In this document: positions 1 through 5,607 of the stretch, piece after piece
Position numbering within the stretch: the stretch's first letter is position 1
Layout of the letters: each line of letters starts with the position of its first letter
From: Planctomycetaceae bacterium
GTDB taxonomy: Bacteria > Planctomycetota > Planctomycetia > Planctomycetales > Planctomycetaceae
Length of the DNA stretch: 10,936 bases
Reading direction: 5' to 3'
NCBI GenBank assembly: GCA_020426065.1
Contig: JAGQQT010000094.1
Span: forward strand, 1 to 10,936
Translations under genes and position numbers: made by a program
The notes under the pieces: model-generated
Database searches by the model: none
What the model saw: the letters and a program-made list of their open reading frames with translations, nothing else
Told to the model about the DNA's origin: nothing

Positions 1-14
1 GGAAGGTTGACGTT

Positions 15-800
15 GTGGAAGCTCTGCCGGCACTGTTTGATACCCATGCCCATCTCGATGAACCGGGTCTGCTCTCCGACCTGGATGCTCTGCTGACCGC
101 CGCTCGCGAACATGGTCTGCAGGGCATCCTGACCATTGGCACTACTGTTTCCAGCAGCCTGAAGTCAATAGAACTGGCGAAACAGGATCCGATTCTGCAT
201 GCCGCTGTCGGCATTCATCCCAACTATGTCAGCAAAGCTGTTGCGGGGGACTGGGAGCAGATCGTCAAACTGGCTCAATACCCTGAAGTCTGCGCAATCG
301 GTGAGACAGGACTGGACCGCTACTGGGATGATTCTCCGTTTGATCTGCAGGTCGATTACTTTCAGCGTCATCTGGAGTTGAGCCGTGAAACAGGCAAACC
401 GTTTATTGTCCACTGTCGAGATGCGGAACCCGATGTCCTGACTGTTCTGGAGGAAGCTTCCAAACAGGGGCCGCTTAATGGTGTGATGCATTCATTTTGT
501 GGATCTTTGGATGCTGCCCAAAAGTGCGTTGAATGGGGGATGATGATTTCTTTCTCGGGAATGCTGACCTTCAAGCGAAACGAAGAGCTCCGTGAAATTG
601 CTGCTCAGATACCCCGTGACCGACTTCTGGTGGAAACCGATTCCCCATATCTGGCACCTATGCCCTATCGAGGAAAAAGAAATCAGCCAGCCTATGTTAA
701 ATATACTGCAGAGGTCCTGGCAGCAAACTGCCATATGCCCCAACATCAGATGGCTGAATTGACATATACAAACGCCCGACGCTTCCTGAGACTGTCGTAA
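15..800 (+). CDS. TatD-family metal-dependent hydrolase
   Basis: This is a 261-residue cytoplasmic TIM-barrel hydrolase of the TatD family (metal-dependent DNase/phosphoesterase; physiological substrate often uncertain). The family metal ligands are all visible: the HxH pair in DTHAHLD (H11, H13), E97 in AIGETGLD, H133 in IVHCRD, H159 in VMHSFCG and D209 in [11 protein letters not shown]. Length matches the usual 255-265 residues, and the C-terminal segment with NARRFLRL is typical. The chosen start is GTG at 15, with GGAAGG at 1-6 as a Shine-Dalgarno match about 8 bases upstream. The frame stays open to the left edge, so an earlier start outside the window cannot be excluded. In many bacteria tatD sits next to metG or replication genes, but nothing upstream is visible here. 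The family call is firm; the exact activity (DNase versus other phosphodiesterase) is not determined by sequence. Confidence 0.93.
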   Translation: MEALPALFDTHAHLDEPGLLSDLDALLTAAREHGLQGILTIGTTVSSSLKSIELAKQDPILHAAVGIHPNYVSKAVAGDWEQIVKLAQYPEVCAIGETGLDRYWDDSPFDLQVDYFQRHLELSRETGKPFIVHCRDAEPDVLTVLEEASKQGPLNGVMHSFCGSLDAAQKCVEWGMMISFSGMLTFKRNEELREIAAQIPRDRLLVETDSPYLAPMPYRGKRNQPAYVKYTAEVLAANCHMPQHQMAELTYTNARRFLRLS

Positions 801-1005
801 TTTCGACACTGTTGCTGAAAAAACACAAGTATGATGCATTGTGTTATCATTCAAACTTCCAGTACTTTTTTTTACATTTTCTACTGACATCAAGCACCTG
901 CTTAATATATGGTTCATTAAGAAAGAAACAACAAGACAAAAGCATCCTTAATCTGGTAGGGTATATACCTCGTTTGGCGGGGAAATCCCTGCAGGAGAGC
1001 TGTCA
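801..1005. other. AT-rich intergenic region with three small palindromes
   Basis: No convincing gene is seen between tatD and the next CDS. Three dyads stand out: AACACAA at 822-828 with TTGTGTT at 839-845 (10-base loop), CTTAAT at 901-906 with ATTAAG at 916-921 (9-base loop), and the perfect 10-mer GGTATATACC at 960-969. The last lies about 36 bases before the start codon of the downstream gene and could contain or overlap a -10 element (TATATA), although no good -35 box is spaced correctly. A run of eight T at about 864-871 is not preceded by a G+C-rich stem, so I do not call a terminator. The first dyad could be a weak terminator for tatD. Confidence 0.4.
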
Positions 1006-1428
1006 ATGGCACATTCCATCCGCCTGTCTGGTCCCTGGGAAGTCAAGCCCCTCGACGGTTTGACTTTTCAGGATGACGGTTCAACTGCCCCCAGAAGAGT
1101 CCAGATGCCTGCCAGCTGGCAAAGCCTGTTTGGTTATCAGGGGGGCAATGCCGTGTTCATTCGCTATTTTCATCGCCCCACAGGTTTGAAAGGGCAGCGG
1201 ATCACGATTTCTCTTCAGGAAGTACGGGGGGACGTCAACATCCGCATGAACGATACCCGGATCAAAGAAGTGCAGGTTGGGGAAGAATATTCACTGGATG
1301 TGACCAATATTCTGTCGAACCATAATCACCTGGAACTGCAAATCCACTGTGAAGACATGTCTGCCCCCTGTGGACTGCACCGGCTGGTCTATCTGCATAT
1401 CCACGAGGATTACGTTCGTTTCGTCTGA
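1006..1428 (+). CDS. Stand-alone GH2-like sugar-binding (jelly-roll) domain protein
   Basis: A 140-residue protein without signal peptide or membrane segment, so probably cytoplasmic. It reads like the N-terminal galactose-binding jelly-roll domain of family 2 glycoside hydrolases (beta-galactosidase/beta-glucuronidase). It has an opening SGPWEV, a VQMPASWQ segment near residues 33-40, an aromatic FIRYFHRP near 51-58, then ISLQEVRGDVNIRMNDTRI and a late DVTNILS followed by a strand-like LELQIH. In GH2 enzymes this domain is followed by an immunoglobulin-like domain and a catalytic TIM barrel. Neither is present here, so no hydrolase activity is expected. ATG at 1006 is preceded by CAGGAG at 992-997, a good ribosome-binding site. 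The similarity is by eye; the fold call is fairly likely, the ligand is unknown, and it could bind protein instead of sugar. Confidence 0.65.
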   Translation: MAHSIRLSGPWEVKPLDGLTFQDDGSTAPRRVQMPASWQSLFGYQGGNAVFIRYFHRPTGLKGQRITISLQEVRGDVNIRMNDTRIKEVQVGEEYSLDVTNILSNHNHLELQIHCEDMSAPCGLHRLVYLHIHEDYVRFV

Positions 1429-1476
1429 TTTGAAAAGAAATCCAGAACGGCCTGTCCCCTGCTCTGCATGGTCTGC

Positions 1477-1515
1477 GTTTCAAGAGTGTCAGTGACTCAC
1501 AACGAAACTTGAAAC
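1477..1515. promoter_or_regulatory. Nested palindrome (candidate operator) upstream of the Cys-rich microprotein
   Basis: Two perfect dyads share the same centre at base 1496. The inner one is GTGACTCAC (1492-1500). The outer arms are GTTTCAAG (1477-1484) and CTTGAAAC (1508-1515), each separated from the inner dyad by 7 bases. The element ends 52 bases before the ATG at 1568. Related half-elements recur just downstream, in the same order: GTGAATCAC at 1521-1529 (same GTGANTCAC form) and CTTGAAA at 1544-1550. This arrangement fits a dimeric repressor/activator site, or an RNA stem at the 5' end of the transcript. No clear sigma-70 promoter is seen in it. The dyad is seen directly; its role is inference. 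Confidence 0.5.
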
Positions 1516-1567
1516 TTCTAGTGAATCACCCTTTTTCAACACACTTGAAATATTCAGGACCAATACC

Positions 1568-1741
1568 ATGACCACTCTCAAAACTACTCAAACCCGTCTT
1601 GTCAAAGAAGTCAGCAAGTTGATCTCAGGCAAACAGGCTCCACAAGGTCGTTGCTGCAGCCTTTGCAGGGCCTGTCGTTCTTGCCGCAGTTGTCGCTCCT
1701 GCCGATCATGCTCCAGCTGCCGTGGATGTGGCTGCCACTGA
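1568..1741 (+). CDS. Cysteine-rich microprotein with C-R-S triplet repeat
   Basis: A 57-residue peptide of no family I recognise. Residues 1-27 contain no cysteine and are Thr/Lys-rich, with a short amphipathic-looking stretch LVKEVSKLIS. Residues 28-57 hold 11 cysteines: C29, then C30 and every third residue through C54, then C56, ending GCGCH. Most spacers are Arg-Ser. The repeat uses different codons (Arg as AGG, CGT, CGC and CGA; Ser as TCT, AGT, TCC and TCA), which suggests the amino acids are conserved rather than the DNA being a fresh tandem duplication. ATG at 1568 has AGGA at 1555-1558, 9 bases upstream. A nested dyad precedes the gene and a hairpin terminator follows it, so it is probably monocistronic. 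Metal binding (metallothionein-like) or a leader/core precursor of a modified peptide are both conceivable, but no modifying enzyme is encoded nearby. The +1 frame over the same bases also reads smoothly as Ala/Val-rich, so a frameshift cannot be ruled out. Confidence 0.55.
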   Translation: MTTLKTTQTRLVKEVSKLISGKQAPQGRCCSLCRACRSCRSCRSCRSCSSCRGCGCH

Positions 1742-1780
1742 GTCACAACTTCGCATTCTGACGAGACTCTGATATCGCAA

Positions 1781-1807
1781 GTGAATCGAATGGAACCACT
1801 CATTCAC
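1781..1807. repeat. Inverted repeat GTGAAT/ATTCAC downstream of the microprotein
   Basis: GTGAAT at 1781-1786 pairs with ATTCAC at 1802-1807 across a 15-base loop. The left arm repeats part of the GTGAATCAC box at 1521-1529 upstream of the microprotein. It may be a second binding site or chance similarity; the arms are short. Confidence 0.25.
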
Positions 1808-1846
1808 ACAACTTGACAACCACTCTGGACTCTCTCGTCACCGTGC

Positions 1847-1885
1847 CAAACTCCCCGCCTGCCCTGTGCAGTTGCGGGGAGTTTG
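1847..1885 (+). terminator. Strong hairpin, likely terminator after the Cys-rich microprotein
   Basis: A perfect 12-base stem is formed by CAAACTCCCCGC (1847-1858) and GCGGGGAGTTTG (1874-1885). The loop can fold further through CTGC (1859-1862) and GCAG (1868-1871), with two unpaired T. The following sequence TGCATTGA is only weakly T-rich, so efficiency as a Rho-independent terminator is uncertain. Its position between the microprotein and the cupin gene fits separation of two transcription units. Confidence 0.6.
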
Positions 1886-1912
1886 TGCATTGATCACCCG
1901 AACTGATACAAT
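1883..1912 (+). promoter_or_regulatory. Candidate sigma-70-like promoter for the cupin gene
   Basis: TTGTGC (1883-1888) and TACAAT (1907-1912) are separated by 18 bases and lie 45 bases before the cupin start codon. The -10 box matches the consensus at 5 of 6 positions; the -35 box is weak. The -35 box overlaps the last bases of the preceding hairpin. The same TTGT...TACAAT pattern with an 18-base spacer occurs before glgC at 6545-6574. Confidence 0.3.
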
Positions 1913-1956
1913 CCAGCTGGATCACCCAGGGAAACTCTCACGTTCGGAATACTGGA

Positions 1957-2304
1957 ATGGCAGAACCACAAATTGTCGATCTCTCACAACTTCCGGGGGT
2001 TCCCTGTCCCTGCGGAATTGCAAGGCGTGCTTTTGCGGATAACGCCAGTTTTCCGGGAACCATTCATCTCACGGAAATCTCTGCTGCAGCAGAAACTCAC
2101 TACCACAAAACGCTGACAGAAACCTATTACGTTCTGGAGTGTTCCGCTGGTGCAGGCATTGAACTGGATGGCACAATTCACCCGGTCAAGCAGGGCACAT
2201 GCATCCTGATTCCACCGGGAGTCCGTCATCGAGCGGTCGGGAACATGAAGATTCTGAATATTGTCTTTCCGAAATTCGATCCGGCAGATGAGTTTCTGGA
2301 CTGA
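1957..2304 (+). CDS. Single-domain cupin protein
   Basis: A 115-residue conserved-barrel protein with one cupin domain. Cupin motif 1 is visible as ETHYHKTLTETYYVLECSAG, giving metal ligands H48, H50 and E55. Motif 2 is QGTCILIPPGVRHRAVG, giving H91. This HxH...E...H set normally binds one divalent metal in a small beta barrel. Such stand-alone cupins range from sugar isomerases and dioxygenases to simple binding proteins, and sequence alone does not choose between them. A CPC motif at residues 17-19 near the N terminus is a minor extra. ATG at 1957 has only a weak GGA-type ribosome site (CGGAA near 1945). The gene ends 9 bases from the stop codon of the convergent receiver/HATPase gene, leaving no room for a conventional terminator between them. 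Confidence 0.85.
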   Translation: MAEPQIVDLSQLPGVPCPCGIARRAFADNASFPGTIHLTEISAAAETHYHKTLTETYYVLECSAGAGIELDGTIHPVKQGTCILIPPGVRHRAVGNMKILNIVFPKFDPADEFLD

Positions 2305-2313
2305 GCCGAATGT

Positions 2314-3276
2314 TCAAGATTCGCGGCGAAGATGCTCCGTGTTTTCCACCGCAGTCCAGATCATCGAATCTGAGGAGCGGTTGATGTGATCTGATTTGTA
2401 CTTGATCATGATCACTTCATTCCCTGTGCTGTTGAAAATTACTTCATCCATAAATGTCCGCATCAGAAAAATGCCGCGGCCATGGGATAATTCCAGGTTC
2501 TGATCCTCGCGGGGATCGGGAATCTGTCCAACATCAAAGCCCGCTCCCTGATCCCGGATGACAAACTTGGCCAGTGAGTTGGTGACCGTAATTGTCAACT
2601 CCACTCGCCGGTCAGCATAATGCGGGTCCGTTGTGCGCTGATGGATGAGCTGGAAGTACGCTTCATCATCGACTCCCCGCAAATCCGAGGCGACCCCCAG
2701 GTTCCCGTGATACATAGCATTGACCAGTGCCTCTTCCACGGCGAGGACCACCCGCATCTGTTCCCGGGAGGTGCAGATATTAAAAGCGTGAATGAGCTGG
2801 GCAATGTAGCGGACGATTTTCCCGACCACTTCCCGATGACTCGGCAAAGACAATTTGGTGGTCTGCTCGCGGAACAGGCTATTCGAAAGAGAACTGTCCG
2901 ACGAAGCATATGTGAGGGCATTAAGCACAGATTTGAGTGTGGAGGGCAATTCATCATGGAGATGAGCCTTGCTCACATAACCCTCTGCCCCCAGCTCGAT
3001 TGCTTTTTGAACCTGCTCATCAAACCCATGAATGGAAGACAGGATAATAGGAAGCTGCGGAAACTCCTGGCGGAACTCTTCAAAGTTCTGCCTGAGTTCT
3101 GAGTCATCCTCTCCCAGTTCCAGCACGACCGCATCGCATCCATTGGCCTTCACAATTTCGGAAGCCCGTTTCAGAGATGCCGTCGATTCCACCATCGCTC
3201 CGGCAAACTCCGCTTCAATAATCGTGCGGATCAACTCCAGAAATGTGGGAGAATCATCAACAGCCAGTATTCTCAT
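2314..3276 (-). CDS. Receiver domain fused to anti-sigma-type HATPase (atypical response regulator)
   Basis: A 320-residue cytoplasmic signalling protein in two parts. Residues 1-120 form a CheY-like receiver: RILAVDDS carries the acidic pocket (D7, D8), the Ser pair near 80-81 occupies the Thr/Ser switch position, and K103 is the conserved lysine in GYVSKA. The position of the phosphorylated aspartate, at the end of strand 3 (DAVVLEL), is a glutamate (E53). After a linker, residues about 140-297 form a GHKL ATPase of the RsbW/SpoIIAB anti-sigma kinase kind: VEEALVNAMYHGN (N box, N186), IRDQGAGFD (G1 box, D242) and HGRGIFLMRTFMD (G2 box). There is no histidine dimerisation domain, so this is not a conventional histidine kinase. 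I chose ATG at 3276 over the adjacent in-frame GTG at 3279, because AAAGGG lies 4 bases before the ATG and would be too close to the GTG. Partner anti-anti-sigma or sigma factor genes are not in the window. Confidence 0.88.
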   Translation of the reverse strand: MRILAVDDSPTFLELIRTIIEAEFAGAMVESTASLKRASEIVKANGCDAVVLELGEDDSELRQNFEEFRQEFPQLPIILSSIHGFDEQVQKAIELGAEGYVSKAHLHDELPSTLKSVLNALTYASSDSSLSNSLFREQTTKLSLPSHREVVGKIVRYIAQLIHAFNICTSREQMRVVLAVEEALVNAMYHGNLGVASDLRGVDDEAYFQLIHQRTTDPHYADRRVELTITVTNSLAKFVIRDQGAGFDVGQIPDPREDQNLELSHGRGIFLMRTFMDEVIFNSTGNEVIMIKYKSDHINRSSDSMIWTAVENTEHLRRES

Positions 3277-3464
3277 CACACCCTTTCTGCTTCACACCAT
3301 GCAGGCTTCAGCTGCCTGTGTCATAAACGGAAAACTTCACTACATTCTATGCATCAGCATTGCAGAAAATGTGAAGATTTCTGAAAACCCCAAATCTGCT
3401 GCAAAGTGCAAAAAATCTCAGTTGCCAGACAATTCCACACTCAACTGAATTCCTCCCGGAAGGA
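3277..3464. other. Leader region of the receiver/HATPase gene with a bulged stem
   Basis: No gene is seen in these 188 bases, which separate two minus-strand genes. An imperfect inverted repeat pairs CTTCAC (3335-3340) plus ATT (3344-3346) with AATGTGAAG (3368-3376), giving 9 pairs with a 3-base bulge. A smaller one pairs CAGGC (3302-3306) with GCCTG (3314-3318). Either could be a leader structure or operator for the regulator gene. No clearly spaced promoter boxes were found on the minus strand. Confidence 0.3.
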
Positions 3465-4442
3465 TCACCATTTCCATGCGGATTGCCCTTTCAGGTTCTG
3501 CAGGCAACCTTCGGGCAACTCGCCCCGGTAAAGTTTCAGAATATTCTCGGCGGCCATCGTGAGAGAATCGGCCTGTGATTCCACATCCAGACCTGCCAGA
3601 TGCCCGGAGAACAACACCCGATCAAGCTGGAGCAAGGGACTGTCAAGCGGCAACGGTTCGACATCGAACACATCCAGAGCAGCTCCGCCCAGGTGTCCAC
3701 TTCGCAGGGATTCCGCCAGTGCTTCCTCATCAACCAGCGCTCCGCGAGCGGTATTGACGAGAATGGCCCCCGGCTTCATCCGCGACAAGGTCTCCCGGTT
3801 CATCAACTTTCTGGTGTCCGTACCCACTGGCAGATGCAGAGAAACATAGTCGGACTCGGCAAACAGTTGATTGAGTTCCACCAGTCGAATCTGATTACGG
3901 GCACACCAGTCTGCATCGGCATAGGGATCATATCCGAGAACCTGCATTCCCAGACCTGTTGCACGCTCCACAACAGCCTTGCCAATTCGGCCCAGCCCCA
4001 GAACCCCCAGCGTGCTCCCCCAGATACGAGGAGTGCTGAAGCGTTTCCAGGTTCCCTGACGGACAAACCGGTCACGATCGGGAAAACCTCTCGCCACAGC
4101 CAGCAGCATCGCAATGGTATGCTCGGCAACCGCGTGATGATTCACACCGGGTGTCGTTGTCACTGCGATGTTCCGGGCATCACAGGTAGCCAGATCGACG
4201 CTGTCAAACCCGACACCTGTTCTGGAAACCACCCGCAGGTTTGGTAACGCCTCCAGAACCTCAGGTGTATAGGGTTCTACTCCGGCGACAATAGCCACGC
4301 AGTCCTGCATCTGGGCAATCAATTCCTGTGGATTCCACAGATTTCGGGACCGGTCGACGGCAGAAACCTCGAAACCGGCCTGACCCAGAATTTCAAAATG
4401 TGGTCCCTGATCTCCGCTTAGGGTGGTCACTCGTACTTTCAT
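3465..4442 (-). CDS. D-2-hydroxyacid dehydrogenase (phosphoglycerate dehydrogenase-like), NAD-dependent
   Basis: A 325-residue soluble oxidoreductase of the D-isomer-specific 2-hydroxyacid dehydrogenase family. These enzymes reduce 2-oxoacids to D-2-hydroxyacids or do the reverse. The nucleotide-binding Rossmann motif is GVLGLGRIG (147-154), with D172 in GYDPY at the position that favours NAD over NADP. The catalytic triad is R233 in NTARGALVDE, E262 in DVFDVEPL and H281 in FSGHLAG. The substrate domain shows SRTGVGFDSVD and TTPGVNHHAVAEHT. The length fits the short form that lacks the ACT regulatory domain of full SerA. It could therefore be a phosphoglycerate, glyoxylate/hydroxypyruvate or other 2-oxoacid enzyme; the sequence does not settle this. 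ATG at 4442 has no obvious Shine-Dalgarno. It is transcribed away from the rhomboid gene. Confidence 0.92.
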   Translation of the reverse strand: MKVRVTTLSGDQGPHFEILGQAGFEVSAVDRSRNLWNPQELIAQMQDCVAIVAGVEPYTPEVLEALPNLRVVSRTGVGFDSVDLATCDARNIAVTTTPGVNHHAVAEHTIAMLLAVARGFPDRDRFVRQGTWKRFSTPRIWGSTLGVLGLGRIGKAVVERATGLGMQVLGYDPYADADWCARNQIRLVELNQLFAESDYVSLHLPVGTDTRKLMNRETLSRMKPGAILVNTARGALVDEEALAESLRSGHLGGAALDVFDVEPLPLDSPLLQLDRVLFSGHLAGLDVESQADSLTMAAENILKLYRGELPEGCLQNLKGQSAWKW

Positions 4443-4575
4443 TGATGGTAGACTTTGCTATAACCGGTTGGAATGCAGATCGGAATTCGATCGGCTTTCA
4501 GGTGTTATAGAGCATGGCGGAAAGATTTCCCATTTGCAGGCTGTCTTTGCCGGGAATTCCGTCCGCCCGAACAAT

Positions 4576-4598
4576 CCCCATTCCGAATGTGAATGGGG
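4576..4598 (+). promoter_or_regulatory. Perfect hairpin in the rhomboid leader
   Basis: CCCCATTC (4576-4583) pairs perfectly with GAATGGGG (4591-4598) around a 7-base loop, 40 bases before the rhomboid start codon. A T6 run follows at 4612-4617, flanked by GCCA (4607-4610) and TGGC (4617-4620). The arrangement could be an attenuator-like leader, a terminator, or an operator in the 196-base divergent spacer. No promoter upstream of it could be assigned with confidence. Confidence 0.35.
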
Positions 4599-4638
4599 TG
4601 AGGCTTGCCAGTTTTTTGGCGGGGACAAGGGTTTTTGC

Positions 4639-5607
4639 ATGAGGCAACTGGGAACGCTGAGAACGGAAGCGGAAGCGTTGCTGTTCCACGATTATCTGCT
4701 CGGACGGGAAATCGTCGCGCGGTGTGATCAGGATGAGCAGGGCTGGGAAATCTGGATCATTGAAGAAGATGATCTGGAACCTGCCCGCACTGCGTTTGCG
4801 GCATTTCAGGCAAATCCGTCGGATCCGATGTTCCGTGAAGGAGCGGAGGCCTTTCGTCAGCGTCGCGAAATCAGGACCCGTCAGGCGGCCAGGGAAATAC
4901 GGGAACGGCAGAAGGCCCAGAATCCGGAATTCACGTGGTTTCCCCGACTGGATTGCCCCATCACCGGGTTTCTGATTATTGCCAGTGTGATTGTCACCAT
5001 TGCCATTCATTTTGATGACAACAACTTCGGGATCATCACCGACTTTACAATCGTTGATTATCGCCCGGCTGGCGGAGATAACATCCGCTTTTATCCTTAT
5101 CTCAATGAAATTCGTGAGGGGGAAGTCTGGCGGCTGATCACTCCCTGCTTCCTGCATTACGACCAGTTTCACCTGCTGTTCAATATGTACTGGTTGTATA
5201 TCCTCGGCTCAACCATCGAGACCCGTTTCGGCTACTGGCGTTACGCATTGATGTTCCTGCTGATTGCCATCTTCAGCAACCTGGCTGAATACGCATTCAA
5301 AATCCCGGAGATGCTCCTGGAACTCGATCCCACTTTTGGCGGGATGTCGGGAGTCGATTTTGGTTTTTTTGGTTACGTCTGGCTGATGGGAAAATCCGGA
5401 TTTCATGATGACCTCCGATTACCTGATCTCAGTGTCGGTCTGATGCTGGGGTACCTGGTCCTGTGCATGACCGGGTTGCTGGGTCCGATTGCGAATACGG
5501 CTCATCTGGTGGGCCTGCTCTCCGGATGTGGATTTGCCCAGGTCAGTCTGCTCTGGGAACAGTGGCGTAAGAATTCAAAAGAAACGCCTACTCAGTCAAA
5601 CCTTTGA
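4639..5607 (+). CDS. GlpG-like rhomboid intramembrane serine protease
   Basis: A 322-residue membrane protein that should cleave single-pass membrane proteins within the bilayer. The catalytic dyad is S237 in GGMSG and H289 in NTAHLVG. The oxyanion-side residues H178 and N182 in HLLFN have the same 4-residue spacing as in E. coli GlpG, and the loop-1 WR motif is present (EVWRLITPCFLH). About six membrane segments are visible, near 108-125, 173-191, 201-217, 234-251, 266-283 and 286-303. Residues 1-65 form a soluble N-terminal domain of the GlpG type, joined by a highly charged linker (66-93) rich in Arg and Glu. I place the start at ATG 4639, with AAGGG about 8 bases upstream; the frame is open further upstream but that part reads as non-protein. 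The last 16 bases overlap the 3' end of the convergent prolyl isomerase gene. Confidence 0.9.
   Translation: MRQLGTLRTEAEALLFHDYLLGREIVARCDQDEQGWEIWIIEEDDLEPARTAFAAFQANPSDPMFREGAEAFRQRREIRTRQAAREIRERQKAQNPEFTWFPRLDCPITGFLIIASVIVTIAIHFDDNNFGIITDFTIVDYRPAGGDNIRFYPYLNEIREGEVWRLITPCFLHYDQFHLLFNMYWLYILGSTIETRFGYWRYALMFLLIAIFSNLAEYAFKIPEMLLELDPTFGGMSGVDFGFFGYVWLMGKSGFHDDLRLPDLSVGLMLGYLVLCMTGLLGPIANTAHLVGLLSGCGFAQVSLLWEQWRKNSKETPTQSNL

Noticed and set aside
864..871. T8 run as a terminator of tatD
   Set aside because: No G+C-rich stem precedes it directly; the nearest dyad (822-845) is weak and too far away.
812..1063. Open frame of 83 codons between tatD and the GH2-like gene
   Set aside because: It runs through AT-rich palindromic sequence, overlaps the well-supported start at 1006, lacks a ribosome site and reads as low-complexity non-protein.
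1640..1735. Recent DNA tandem repeat or minisatellite
   Set aside because: The 9-base units are divergent at the nucleotide level, using different Ser and Arg codons, and are regular only as amino acids.
1813..1818. TTGACA as a -35 promoter box
   Set aside because: There is no -10-like hexamer 15-19 bases downstream; the region there is CGTCACCG.
3600..4247. 215-codon open frame on the plus strand
   Set aside because: It lies antisense within the dehydrogenase gene, whose catalytic and NAD motifs are all intact; composition is typical of a shadow frame.
4423..4638. Upstream in-frame extension of the rhomboid gene
   Set aside because: It would overlap the divergent dehydrogenase start, carries the 4576-4598 hairpin, and adds sequence unlike the GlpG N-terminal domain, while ATG 4639 has a good ribosome site.
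4498..5172. 224-codon open frame on the minus strand
   Set aside because: It is antisense to the rhomboid gene and covers its leader; no domain or ribosome site is apparent.
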